The translations under genes were made by a program, and so were the position numbers. The notes beneath the pieces were generated by a model, which saw only the letters and a program-made list of their open reading frames with translations, did not search any database and was not told the DNA's origin. From an uncultured Bacteroidota bacterium (lineage in GTDB: Bacteria > Bacteroidota > Bacteroidia > Chitinophagales > Chitinophagaceae): DNA of 64,000 nt. Shown piece after piece: positions 9,536-18,571 of the stretch. How positions within the stretch are numbered: the first letter of the stretch is position 1; each line of letters begins with the position of its first letter. The DNA lies in assembly GCA_903906365.1 (NCBI GenBank), contig CAIVKC010000007.1, positions 62,001 to 126,000 on the forward strand, written 5' to 3'.

Positions 9536-11503
9536 CTAGGATGCCTCCAGGTCCATTATTTTCTCGAAAATCACTTCATATTCCCTGTTGAGTTTCTGCA
9601 ACTCCCCAAAAGCGTTTTTATAGGCAGATTCGGCCTGTGCGAATTTATTTTTGTCTGAATAGATTTCAGGGCGGGTAAGGGAAGCTTCCAATTCTATTTT
9701 CTGCCTGGTTAGCAATGCTATTTTTTCTTCCAGCTGCTGGAATATCCTTTGTTGTTTTTGTAATTCCTTTTTCTGATCCTTATTGATGGCCCCTGAGGGT
9801 ACCTTTGGGGAAGGAGGCTGCCCTTTGGACCGTTCCGTTCCCGCGTTATTGTTTTTGTTACGGCCAGCGTTCTCTGCGGATGTCAATGCCGCTTCGCTGG
9901 CTGCCTTGCGCTCCTTCCAGGCTACCCATTCTTCATATGGGCCTTTGAATTCCCGAATCTGGTGGTCGTCGATCTCCCATATCTTATTGGCTGTCTTTGA
10001 AATAAAGTAACGGTCATGGCTCACGAGGATAAAACTCCCTTCATACTTATTAAGGGCATCAATGAGCAGTTCACAGGAATGCATATCCAGGTGGTTGGTC
10101 GGTTCATCGAGCATCAGGAAATTGGCCTTGCTTACAATGGTTTTGGCCAGGGCAACCCGGGCTTTTTCACCACCGCTCAGCACTTTTATTTTCTTGTCAA
10201 CATCATCGCCGCTGAAAAGAAAACAACCTAGCAGTATCCTGAGTTCCAGGTCATTTTTCTGACTGCCGCAAAGTTTCATTTCTTCCAGCACCGTATTATT
10301 GACATCCAAGGCTTCCAACTGATGCTGGGCATAAAAACTTTCTTCAACATTATGTCCCCAAACCCTTTCACCTTCAAAGGTTTCTGCACCGGCAATGATT
10401 CGGAGCAGGGTGGATTTACCCTTTCCATTGGCCCCTATCAGGGCAATCTTATCTCCCCGGTCGATTTCCGCTGAGGCATGATCGACAATGTTGATTTTGC
10501 CAAAGTTCTTTCTGACATCTTTGAGGGTTACCAGGACTTTCCCGGGCGTTTTATCAACCCTGAAATTGATTTTGATATTTGGCCTTTCAATTTCAACATC
10601 CTCGATTCTTTCCAATTTGTCCAGGCGCTTCATGGCACTTTGAGCGGCTGCCGCCTTACTGGCCTTGGCCTTAAATCTTTCTATAAAACGCTCCTGCTGC
10701 CGAATATAATCTTTCTGGTTTTCATAGGCCCGCTGCTGCAATTCAACACGCTGTTCCTTCTCAGTCTCATAAAAACTGTAATTACCGTTATAAATGTGCA
10801 GTTCCCGCTGGTAGAGCTCAACGATCTTTGTCACCATCCGGTTCAGGAAATATTTATCATGGCTGACAATGACAACAGACCCCTTATAATGGGTCAGGTA
10901 TTTTTCCAGCCATTCAATGGAAGGAAGGTCCATATGGTTGGTGGGCTCATCGAGCAACAGCAGGTCCGGTTGCTGCAATATCATTTTTGCCAGCAGCACC
11001 CTCATTCTCCATCCTCCGCTGAATTCAGAAAAGGGCCTTTGCAGGTCCGCATTGGAAAATCCAAGTCCCTGCAATACCTCTTCGGTCTGGTGGTGAATAT
11101 TGTATCCGTCAAGGACATCCATTTCATGGAGTTTGTCAGAATACAAATGAAGAAGCGCATTGTCGTTGGGATTCTTTTCCAATTCCAGGCCCAGTTGTTC
11201 TATTTCTTTTTCGAGCTGGAGTACCTTTTCAAAGGCTCCAAGGGCCACCGTCAGGATGGATCCGGTGGTTTCAAAACTAAGCAGGTCCTGATGAAGGTAA
11301 CCAATGGTGGTTGTTTTGCTTCGTTCTACCGTACCGGCAGAGGGTGTATAGGCCCCTACAAAAAGCTTGAGCAGCGTCGATTTGCCTGTGCCGTTATACC
11401 CGATCAAACCGATTCTTTCATTGGGCTGAATATGCCAGGTGGCATCCTGCAAAATAGTTCTAGCACCAAATTCAAATGTTACATTCTGAAGCCCAGCGAG
11501 CAT
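9536..11503 (-). CDS. ABC-F family ATPase (Uup-like)
   Basis: A 655-residue soluble protein with two ABC ATPase domains and no membrane segments, the ABC-F layout; members act on the ribosome or nucleic acids rather than in transport. Domain 1 has Walker A GYNGTGKST at 35-43, signature FSGGWRMR and Walker B LLLLDEPTNHMD. The linker at about 245-300 is charged and helical (ABC_tran_Xtn). Domain 2 has Walker A GANGKGKST, signature LSGGEKAR and Walker B DEPTNHLD. The tail, about 560-655, is a basic segment then a coiled coil, as in Uup and related factors. Whether it is a DNA-linked Uup, a translation factor or an antibiotic-resistance protein cannot be decided here. A -7-like element lies at 11535-11542. 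Confidence 0.93.
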   Translation of the reverse strand: MLAGLQNVTFEFGARTILQDATWHIQPNERIGLIGYNGTGKSTLLKLFVGAYTPSAGTVERSKTTTIGYLHQDLLSFETTGSILTVALGAFEKVLQLEKEIEQLGLELEKNPNDNALLHLYSDKLHEMDVLDGYNIHHQTEEVLQGLGFSNADLQRPFSEFSGGWRMRVLLAKMILQQPDLLLLDEPTNHMDLPSIEWLEKYLTHYKGSVVIVSHDKYFLNRMVTKIVELYQRELHIYNGNYSFYETEKEQRVELQQRAYENQKDYIRQQERFIERFKAKASKAAAAQSAMKRLDKLERIEDVEIERPNIKINFRVDKTPGKVLVTLKDVRKNFGKINIVDHASAEIDRGDKIALIGANGKGKSTLLRIIAGAETFEGERVWGHNVEESFYAQHQLEALDVNNTVLEEMKLCGSQKNDLELRILLGCFLFSGDDVDKKIKVLSGGEKARVALAKTIVSKANFLMLDEPTNHLDMHSCELLIDALNKYEGSFILVSHDRYFISKTANKIWEIDDHQIREFKGPYEEWVAWKERKAASEAALTSAENAGRNKNNNAGTERSKGQPPSPKVPSGAINKDQKKELQKQQRIFQQLEEKIALLTRQKIELEASLTRPEIYSDKNKFAQAESAYKNAFGELQKLNREYEVIFEKIMDLEAS

Positions 11504-11534
11504 AAGGGGTGAAAATTTTTGTTAAATGAAGTTG

Positions 11535-11542
11535 CAAAAGTA
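11535..11542 (-). promoter_or_regulatory. -7 element for the ABC-F gene
   Basis: TACTTTTG on the minus strand matches the Bacteroidota -7 consensus TAnnTTTG, 32 bp before the ATG. No good -33 TTG lies at 19-21 bp spacing. Confidence 0.5.
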
Positions 11543-11571
11543 ATGCAAAGAATCCGGATAGTTTTTTCAAC

Positions 11572-11579
11572 TAACTTTG
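11572..11579 (+). promoter_or_regulatory. -7 element for the DUF3347 gene
   Basis: TAACTTTG matches TAnnTTTG and lies 17 bp before the ATG at 11597, so the leader would be very short. The two divergent promoters are packed in the 93-bp gap. Confidence 0.5.
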
Positions 11580-11596
11580 GGCAAATATTTTGTTAA

Positions 11597-12208
11597 ATGA
11601 AAAAAGCGATTTTACTGGTTGTTTTTCTGGTTTTGGCTTTTACGGCATACAAAATTTTTAGCCCGAATAAACCCGTTGGGGAGGATAAAAAGGATAGTTC
11701 CCTATCGGTCAGCAGTAATTCCGGTTCCTTTAATGGGGCCATTTTTACTTTGATCGGGTATTATAATGAGGTGAAATCCGCCCTGGTGGACTGGGATACG
11801 TTGCGGGCCAACCAGGCTGCCTTAAAGCTGGGTCATTTTTCCGACAGCCTATCTTTCAAGGAATTAAAGGCCGATTCAAGTATAGTGGAAACGGCCGCGA
11901 ATTTTGCCTCCAGCATGTCTGGCGAATGCAAGGGTTTTCTGGGGGAAGCCAGTATTGAACAAAAAAGAAGGTCCTTTAATATGCTCACCGATGAGCTGTA
12001 TAACCTGATCCGAACAGTTCAATATAGCGGAGAAATCATATATCATATCAGGTGTCCCATGGCCTTTGATGATTCCCTGGAAGGTTTTTGGTTAAATAAC
12101 AGCAATAAGATCATTAATCCCTACCTGGGAAGAAAACACCCGAAGTACAATGACAAAATGGTAGGATGCGGGGAAGTGGTTGACTCCCTGAATTTTGGGA
12201 AAAAATAG
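11597..12208 (+). CDS. DUF3347-like exported protein
   Basis: A 203-residue protein with an N-terminal hydrophobic segment (about 3-20) that could be a signal peptide or anchor. The mature part resembles DUF3347: helical first part, then IRCPMAF, a Trp-Leu-Asn segment, NPYLG and finally a MVGCG-like end. In family members known from Bacteroidota the order is CPMA, W-L, NPY-G, M-CG, and many of those genes lie beside heavy-metal efflux systems, so a metal- (copper-) related role is suspected. Here no efflux genes are adjacent, and a DUF3347 assignment by eye is only moderately secure. It may be transcribed with the following TonB receptor gene, 79 bp away. Confidence 0.6.
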   Translation: MKKAILLVVFLVLAFTAYKIFSPNKPVGEDKKDSSLSVSSNSGSFNGAIFTLIGYYNEVKSALVDWDTLRANQAALKLGHFSDSLSFKELKADSSIVETAANFASSMSGECKGFLGEASIEQKRRSFNMLTDELYNLIRTVQYSGEIIYHIRCPMAFDDSLEGFWLNNSNKIINPYLGRKHPKYNDKMVGCGEVVDSLNFGKK

Positions 12209-12287
12209 CCGGTTTTGATGTTGCCCCGCCCATATAGGAACAAAGGCGGTTGGGAGCAGGTTAAATGATAGTTCCTCCTAGATTCCT

Positions 12288-14642
12288 ATGCTTAGATTTT
12301 TTCTTACCAGCCTGTGCTGGAGTGTTATCCAATTATGCCCAGCTCAGAAGAAATTCACCATTTCCGGATATGTCAAAGACTCCCTGACCAGCGAGACCCT
12401 GATCGGGGCAACCCTCTCGGTCAATGGTAAAGCCCTGGGTGCCAATTCCAACCTGTATGGATTTTACTCCATCACCCTGCCCGAGGGCCATTATAGAATC
12501 TCCTGCTCCTTTGTGGGTTATGAATCCCAGGAAACGGCCATTGCCCTGGATGCTGATATAAATTTTAATTTCACACTGCCCGCTAAAATTACTAATAACG
12601 AAGCTGTTATAGTTTCCTCTAAACGAAGGGACGGAAATGTAAAAAATGCCCAAATGGGAAAGCTGGACCTTTCCATGAACCAGGTCAAGTCCATTCCGGT
12701 TCTTTTCGGAGAAGTGGATATCATGAAGACCCTGCAGTTGCTGCCCGGGGTTCAAAACGCCGGCGAGGGCAATACGGGGCTTTATGTCAGGGGAGGGGGA
12801 CCCGACCAAAACCTTATTTTGCTCGATGATGCCATTGTTTATAATACCGGGCATCTGTTCGGATTCTTTTCCATTTTCAACGGGGACGCCATAAAAAACA
12901 CCTCCCTGATTAAAGGAGGGATGCCTGCCCAATACGGGGGAAGACTCTCCTCGGTGCTGGATATAGCCATGAAGGAGGGTAATCTTAATAAATTTCAGTC
13001 GGAGGGGGGGATCGGGCTGATTGCCTCCCGCTTTTCCCTGCAGGGTCCCTTAAAGAAGGACAAAGCATCCTTTATTATATCCGCCAGAAGGACTTATATA
13101 GATGTGCTGACCAAGCCCTTTATTCCAAAATCCAGCAGTTTTTACGGCTCAGGTTATTATTTTTATGACCTCAACGTAAAGATCAATTATACTTTTTCTG
13201 AGAAAGACCGGCTCTACCTGAGCGGATATTTTGGACGGGATGTGTTTGATTTTCGCAACTCCCAGCGATCCTTTAGTGCCAATATTCCCTGGGGTAATGC
13301 CACAGCGACCCTCCGATGGAACCACGTTTTCAACCCTAAATTATTTGCCAACACCACGCTGGTCTATAATGACTACAAATTTGCCTTTAATGCGGATCAG
13401 CAAAATTTTGCCCTTAGCCTGTCCTCGGGAATCCATGACCTCACTGCCAAAACCGATTTTGATTATTTTGTCAACCTGAAGCACAAAATTAAGTTCGGCG
13501 GTCTATTGACCAACCATACATTTGCCCCCAATATCCTGAGCGGACAGCAGGACACCACGATATTTAAGCCCAATAATTCCAATAAGAAATATGCCAACGA
13601 AACGGCCCTTTATCTGCAGGATGACTGGTCACTTTCGGATAAATGGCAGGTCAATGGCGGCCTTCGTTGGAGCCGGTTTTCCCAAATCGGGCCCTATACA
13701 GCCTATCAGACCGATTCAAACGGCAACAAGACCGACAGCTCCCGTTATAGCTCCGGCCAGACCGTCAAAGCCTACGGGGGTCTTGAGCCCAGGCTTACCC
13801 TTCGCTATTCCCTCAATGACGAAACCTCACTCAAGGCCTCCGTGGCCAGAAATTTACAATATATACACCTGGTCAGCAATTCCGGCACCACGCTACCTAC
13901 CGATTTATGGGTTCCAAGCACCTACCGGGTAAAACCACAGATGAGCTGGCAATACTCAGCGGGCATTTTCAAAAATTTCAGGAACAATACCTATGAAGCC
14001 TCCGTTGAGCTGTATTATAAACAAATGCAAAACCAGATTGAATACAGGGCCGGGTACACACCGTCCCTGAAAGATCCGGAAGAAGAATTTGTCTTTGGAA
14101 AGGGATGGAGTTACGGTAGTGAATTTTACCTCAATAAGGCAAGGGGAAGACTAACAGGCTGGATTGGGTATACCCTTTCCTGGACTTTTCGTAAATTCCC
14201 CCAACTCAATGGGGGAGAGACCTATCCTGCCAAATTTGACCGCAGGCATGATCTCTCCATTGTGGCTACCTATGAATTGAACAAACACTGGAAGCTCTCG
14301 GCTGTATTTGTGTATGCGAGCGGAAATGCCACGACCCTGCCAACCCAATTTTATATCATCGGCGGCATACTGACCCAGGAGTACAGCAAAATAAACCAAT
14401 ACCGCCTGCCCGCCTACCACCGGCTTGATCTTTCAGCCATTTATACCCCCACCTACAAGCCCAATAAAAAAATTCATGGCAGTTGGGTGTTCAGCCTCTA
14501 TAACGCATACAGTCACCTCAATCCCTATTTTATCTATTATAACCAGTCGGGCAGCCCCTATAACGGAACCCTGAAAGTAGAAGCCAGACAGGTTTCCCTG
14601 TTTCCCGTGATTCCTTCCATTACATGGAACTTCAAATGGTAA
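12288..14642 (+). CDS. TonB-dependent outer-membrane receptor
   Basis: A 784-residue receptor. Residues 1-19 are a signal peptide; about 22-105 form a carboxypeptidase-regulatory-like domain (TISGYVKDSLT, then LIGATLSVNG and FVGYES); about 120-230 are the plug with LLPGVQNAGEG, YVRGGGPDQN and GRLSSVLDI; the rest is a 22-strand-type barrel ending in an aromatic-Lys-Trp tail. At 784 residues it is shorter than SusC proteins and lacks a paired SusD gene, so it fits the smaller class of Bacteroidota TonB receptors whose substrates are mostly unknown. A terminator overlaps its stop codon. Confidence 0.92.
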   Translation: MLRFFLTSLCWSVIQLCPAQKKFTISGYVKDSLTSETLIGATLSVNGKALGANSNLYGFYSITLPEGHYRISCSFVGYESQETAIALDADINFNFTLPAKITNNEAVIVSSKRRDGNVKNAQMGKLDLSMNQVKSIPVLFGEVDIMKTLQLLPGVQNAGEGNTGLYVRGGGPDQNLILLDDAIVYNTGHLFGFFSIFNGDAIKNTSLIKGGMPAQYGGRLSSVLDIAMKEGNLNKFQSEGGIGLIASRFSLQGPLKKDKASFIISARRTYIDVLTKPFIPKSSSFYGSGYYFYDLNVKINYTFSEKDRLYLSGYFGRDVFDFRNSQRSFSANIPWGNATATLRWNHVFNPKLFANTTLVYNDYKFAFNADQQNFALSLSSGIHDLTAKTDFDYFVNLKHKIKFGGLLTNHTFAPNILSGQQDTTIFKPNNSNKKYANETALYLQDDWSLSDKWQVNGGLRWSRFSQIGPYTAYQTDSNGNKTDSSRYSSGQTVKAYGGLEPRLTLRYSLNDETSLKASVARNLQYIHLVSNSGTTLPTDLWVPSTYRVKPQMSWQYSAGIFKNFRNNTYEASVELYYKQMQNQIEYRAGYTPSLKDPEEEFVFGKGWSYGSEFYLNKARGRLTGWIGYTLSWTFRKFPQLNGGETYPAKFDRRHDLSIVATYELNKHWKLSAVFVYASGNATTLPTQFYIIGGILTQEYSKINQYRLPAYHRLDLSAIYTPTYKPNKKIHGSWVFSLYNAYSHLNPYFIYYNQSGSPYNGTLKVEARQVSLFPVIPSITWNFKW

Positions 14643-14669
14643 GCGGCAGGAACCCGTGGCTTACTTTTT
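14639..14669 (+). terminator. Terminator overlapping the receptor stop codon
   Basis: Stem GTAAGC / GCTTAC around a 14-base loop that may pair further (GG with CC), followed by TTTTT. The stem begins in the last coding bases of the TonB receptor and the T tract abuts the stop codon of the convergent cytochrome b gene. Confidence 0.6.
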
Positions 14670-15337
14670 CATTCATCGGTTTTGGCTCCGCTGATCATCC
14701 CGGAAACAATACCGCGGTGTTTGCCGGTTTCAGCCAGGATTACCCCGACGATGTGAAACAGGATGAATCCGTATATGACATATTGCACGAACCCATGAAT
14801 GCTCTTAATCGGCCGCTGGATATCCTTTAGGAAAGGGGCATCTTCAAAAGCGAGGCCAAGCCCTGTCAATGCCATGACAAACAGTGCCGCATAAAAAAGT
14901 ATATACACCCTTTTTACCAGTAGGTAGTGCTTTTTTTCATTGTTTTCCGCCAACTGGCTGGATTGAAATGCGAGGGCTTTTTTGATTTTCACCGAAATTT
15001 TTTCCTCAGTGGGCTGCCCCATTTCAATGAACAGCCTGAGCAGGAATAAACCGCTGAGCACAAATCCGATGATTTTATGGGCATCCCACATCTTATCACT
15101 ATACTCATGGGCGACTGCCCTGGCCTGGTCCTTGGTCACCATCACTCCCTTTTGCTGCATTTGTTCCTGTATCATGGCAACGTTATCCTTTGTCTTAAAC
15201 AGGGTGGACCCCAGTAAAACGGTGACCAGGGAGGCGCTCAGGGTCAGATACGTAATCCAGTGCCACAGGCGTATGGACAGGGAATGTTTTTGAATAAAAC
15301 CAATGGGAGAGGGGGAACTGGTAATCATTGCTGGCAA
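14669..15337 (-). CDS. Cytochrome b561-type membrane protein
   Basis: A 222-residue integral membrane protein of the cytochrome b561 / Ni-Fe-hydrogenase b subunit family (PF01292). About four transmembrane helices are visible. Candidate haem ligands are the histidines in HSLSIRLWHW of the first helix, in AHKIIGF, and in the last helix pair (HGFVQY and LFHIVG). Such proteins carry electrons across the membrane between quinol and an outer-side partner. The partner is not evident: the only linked gene is the outer-membrane-like protein 24 bp upstream on the same strand. No c-type haem motif (CxxCH) is in that gene. Electron-transfer role is family knowledge; the physiological couple is unknown. 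Confidence 0.82.
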   Translation of the reverse strand: MPAMITSSPSPIGFIQKHSLSIRLWHWITYLTLSASLVTVLLGSTLFKTKDNVAMIQEQMQQKGVMVTKDQARAVAHEYSDKMWDAHKIIGFVLSGLFLLRLFIEMGQPTEEKISVKIKKALAFQSSQLAENNEKKHYLLVKRVYILFYAALFVMALTGLGLAFEDAPFLKDIQRPIKSIHGFVQYVIYGFILFHIVGVILAETGKHRGIVSGMISGAKTDE

Positions 15338-15361
15338 TTTTGGGGTTTACTGATTTGACAA

Positions 15362-16141
15362 TTATTTCTTTTTTCCATGAAGCCGGTATCCAAGTATTAC
15401 TTTAAATATGGCATTATCGGTACTCTGGGTGAAACCCCATCCATACCCGCAATTGAATTCCCAATCCGGATTCCAGTCAAGATCCATGACCACAAAGAGC
15501 TGGTGCTGCTGACTTTGGTATGGCTGAAAGTTGTTGAGGGGGCCCAGGGATCCGTAATATTCAAAACCACCGGATACCGCCTTGGTTAGGTTAAATCCTG
15601 CCTTCACGTTGGGGGAAAAAACATAGCCCAGGCTCTTGTTCAGGCCATTCAGGGACTTATCGAAAACCGGATTGAATGCCAGGTAAAGTTTCCCTACCTG
15701 TTTATCAATGATGGGCCGGATTTCAAGGGTCCAGTCATCTTCACAGTATTGGGGCTTCTGGTAGCCCGCCTCTACAGACAGGCTCACGCCTACGGGCCAT
15801 TTCCAGGCCTTGGGAGCCATGACCCTGGGTCTGATATGACTGCCGACATAGGTAGTCCGGTTTTGGTCCCCCAGTGCATTGAATAAATAAAAACCTATTT
15901 CAAAAAAATCAGTAAACCCATGGGTGATTTCAACCGTTTCATGCAGGATATGTTGTGTTGGCAATACGCCATGGGTAGTAAGCCGTTGGCCGTCGAAGGT
16001 GAAATTGCTGTGCAACTCCAGCATAGTGCTGTGCTTTTCTACGGTTTCAGCACCATATACCTGGATTTCATAGTTATCCTGGGTCCGGCCTGCCAAAAAA
16101 AGTAACAGGGAAAGGATAAAGAGCGCAACATGTTTGTTCAT
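15362..16141 (-). CDS. Outer-membrane barrel-like protein of unknown function
   Basis: A 259-residue exported protein. It has a signal peptide (about 1-20) and then short alternating beta-like segments with many aromatic residues, for example ITHGFTDFFEIGFYLF and FNCGYGWGF, which suggests a small outer-membrane beta barrel. I do not recognise a named family with confidence. The 24-bp gap to the downstream cytochrome b561 gene points to an operon of the two. The C-terminus is basic (GKKK) and lacks the terminal aromatic residue common in barrels. Confidence 0.6.
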   Translation of the reverse strand: MNKHVALFILSLLLFLAGRTQDNYEIQVYGAETVEKHSTMLELHSNFTFDGQRLTTHGVLPTQHILHETVEITHGFTDFFEIGFYLFNALGDQNRTTYVGSHIRPRVMAPKAWKWPVGVSLSVEAGYQKPQYCEDDWTLEIRPIIDKQVGKLYLAFNPVFDKSLNGLNKSLGYVFSPNVKAGFNLTKAVSGGFEYYGSLGPLNNFQPYQSQQHQLFVVMDLDWNPDWEFNCGYGWGFTQSTDNAIFKVILGYRLHGKKK

Positions 16142-16374
16142 AATTTAAATCGGAGTTTCCACAGAAAACGAACCTGATCAGCGGTATGTATAATTAAAAT
16201 TAAACATAGCAATAAAAAATAAAATTACCATAAAAGCGGCTAAATTGATTCCCCGGATCCTGGGTTTGCTTGTCCATGCCTTCAAAAGGAGGCTCGGATT
16301 CCGTAAAATATCTTTCTGTTATTTTTTCACTGTTTTATTGATTAAATTACCCTTCCAGCCAATCAATTATTGCC

Positions 16375-18552
16375 ATGAAATATCTTCTCTTTTTGGTATT
16401 ATTACCCCAGATGGTGTTTTGCCAGCCTTTTGGTAATAAGGAAATAATGGGCTACCGGCAGCAGGCCCTGCGTGTAAAAATCATCCGGGACAAATGGGGT
16501 ATTCCCCATATTTACGGCCACTCGGATGCGGATGCTGTTTTCGGCCTTCTTTATGCGCAGTGTGAAGATGATTTCAAAAGGGTGGAAATGAACTATATTG
16601 AAAAACTGGGCCGGATCTCGGAGATAAAGGGACCTTCAGAACTCTACAATGACATGCTGATCCGAATGGTGATAGATTCTGCTTCGGCCATAAAGGATTA
16701 CCAGCGGGCCCCGGCCTGGTTAAAAAAACTCCTGGATGCTTATGCCGGGGGGATTAACTATTATCTGATTACCCACCCGATGGTTAAACCGGCCCTGCTG
16801 AACCGCTTTAAACCCTGGTATCCGCTTTTATGGACAGACGGCAGTATCGGGGCCATTAATGTTTCATCCATTACCACAGCGGACCTGAAGGCTTTTTATG
16901 GGGAGGGAGGCCCGGAACTGGCCCAAATCCCCCTGAAGGAAGATCTGCCGTCCGGATCCAATGGGTTTGCGCTGGGCCCAGCCAAGACAGCTTCCGGACA
17001 TGCCATGTTGTATATCAATCCCCATGTGACCTTTTATTTCAGGCCGGAAGTGCATGTCATCAGCCGGCAGGGATTGAATGCCTATGGCGCTGTGACCTGG
17101 GGACAGTTTTTTATATACCAGGGATTCAATGAGCATTGCGGCTGGATGCATACTTCAGGGTATACTGATGTGGCCGATTTGTACAGGGAAAAAATCATTC
17201 ATAAGGGGTCCTCTTTTTTTTATGTTTATGATGGCAAACTCACACCGGTCAAACAGGAAAAACTGGTACTGAGGTACCTGTCAGCAGATCATTCCATGCG
17301 CTCAAAAACCTGGGTTATTTACAGGACCCACCACGGCCCTGTCATGGCCAAACGGGAAAATGACTGGGTCAGTGTGAAATCCAACAATCGGTCCATGACT
17401 GGACTGATGCAATCCTGGCTGCGGACCAAGAGCCGGACTTTTCAGGAGTATAAATCCATCATGAACCTGCGCGCCAATACTTCCAACAATACCGTGTATG
17501 CCGATGACAGTGGCAATATTGCCTACTGGCATGGCAATTTCATTCCCAAGCGAAGCCGGCAATTTGACTGGAGCAAGCCCGTGGACGGCACCACCAGCGC
17601 CACCGAGTGGATGGGACTCCACAGACTGGATGAAACCATACACCTATACAATCCGCCCGGCGGATGGATTCAGAATTGCAATTCCACCCCCTTCACCGCT
17701 GCCGGCATCAACAGCCCGCGCCGGGAGGATTACCCGGCCTATATGGCGCCGGACGGTCAGAATTTCCGGGGACTGAATGCTGCCAGGCTGCTGGCCGAAG
17801 GAACCGGGTATACCCTGGATAAATTGATTGCCACCGGATACAATACCCACCTGAGTGCTTTTGATGTGCTTTTGCCAGCCCTCCTGGACAGGGATAATAA
17901 CCATAATCACGACAGCAGCTATGAGGCATTGAAAGCTCCCCTGGAACTGCTCCGGCTATGGGACCACGCTGCCTCCGATACGTCCACAGCCACCACGCTG
18001 GCCATATTATGGGCTGAGCGGCTGCTTCCTTCCATACTGAAGGAATCCACTGGGGAGCAGGATGCAGATATTGTGGCAAAGACCGCCCATTTTTCAAAGC
18101 ATGCCAAAACGGGGCCCTTGCTTGATTCCCTCCGCCAGACCATGGCAGACCTTCAGCGCCGGTTTGGAGACTGGCTGGTTCCCTGGGGAACAATAAATCG
18201 TTATCAAAGAATTACCGGGCACCTGCAGGAAACCTACGATGATACCCAATCCAGCCTTCCGGTTGGATTCGCGGCTTCCACCTGGGGATGCCTGCCTTCA
18301 TTTGTGAGCCGTCCCTTTTCGGGCAGCAACCTGAGATATGGCTACAACGGAAACAGTTTTATCTGCGCGGTGGAATTCGGAAAAAAAGTCTCGGCAAAAT
18401 CTTTGCTGGCCGGCGGGCAGAGCGGTGATCCGCTTTCCCCTCATTTCAGCGACCAGGCAGCCATGTATACCCGGGGGATATTTAAGGATGTACTTTTTTA
18501 CCGGGAGGATGTTCTTAAACATGCAGAAAAACAGTATTACCCCGGCCAGTAA
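16375..18552 (+). CDS. Penicillin acylase family (Ntn-hydrolase) amidase
   Basis: A 725-residue exported amidase of the penicillin G acylase / acyl-homoserine-lactone acylase family (PF01804). After a signal peptide (about 1-16) comes the alpha part with VKIIRDKWGIPHIYG. The autocatalytic cleavage site and nucleophile are visible as SG-SNGFALGP, with Ser195 as the new N-terminus of the beta chain. The beta chain then shows the expected PHVTFY, the FIYQGFNEHCGW motif, and NTVYADDSGNIAYW with the asparagine-rich active-site segment. Members cleave amide bonds of penicillins, cephalosporins, N-acyl-homoserine lactones or other acyl amides; the substrate cannot be read from the sequence. It appears monocistronic and convergent with the next gene. 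Confidence 0.92.
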   Translation: MKYLLFLVLLPQMVFCQPFGNKEIMGYRQQALRVKIIRDKWGIPHIYGHSDADAVFGLLYAQCEDDFKRVEMNYIEKLGRISEIKGPSELYNDMLIRMVIDSASAIKDYQRAPAWLKKLLDAYAGGINYYLITHPMVKPALLNRFKPWYPLLWTDGSIGAINVSSITTADLKAFYGEGGPELAQIPLKEDLPSGSNGFALGPAKTASGHAMLYINPHVTFYFRPEVHVISRQGLNAYGAVTWGQFFIYQGFNEHCGWMHTSGYTDVADLYREKIIHKGSSFFYVYDGKLTPVKQEKLVLRYLSADHSMRSKTWVIYRTHHGPVMAKRENDWVSVKSNNRSMTGLMQSWLRTKSRTFQEYKSIMNLRANTSNNTVYADDSGNIAYWHGNFIPKRSRQFDWSKPVDGTTSATEWMGLHRLDETIHLYNPPGGWIQNCNSTPFTAAGINSPRREDYPAYMAPDGQNFRGLNAARLLAEGTGYTLDKLIATGYNTHLSAFDVLLPALLDRDNNHNHDSSYEALKAPLELLRLWDHAASDTSTATTLAILWAERLLPSILKESTGEQDADIVAKTAHFSKHAKTGPLLDSLRQTMADLQRRFGDWLVPWGTINRYQRITGHLQETYDDTQSSLPVGFAASTWGCLPSFVSRPFSGSNLRYGYNGNSFICAVEFGKKVSAKSLLAGGQSGDPLSPHFSDQAAMYTRGIFKDVLFYREDVLKHAEKQYYPGQ

Positions 18553-18571
18553 AACCGGCGCTCCATGCCCG

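Noticed and set aside
10478-11512. A 344-codon plus-strand frame antisense to the ABC-F gene
   Set aside because: It has no family motif and lies entirely over the two intact ABC domains on the other strand; its composition is that of a reverse-strand shadow.
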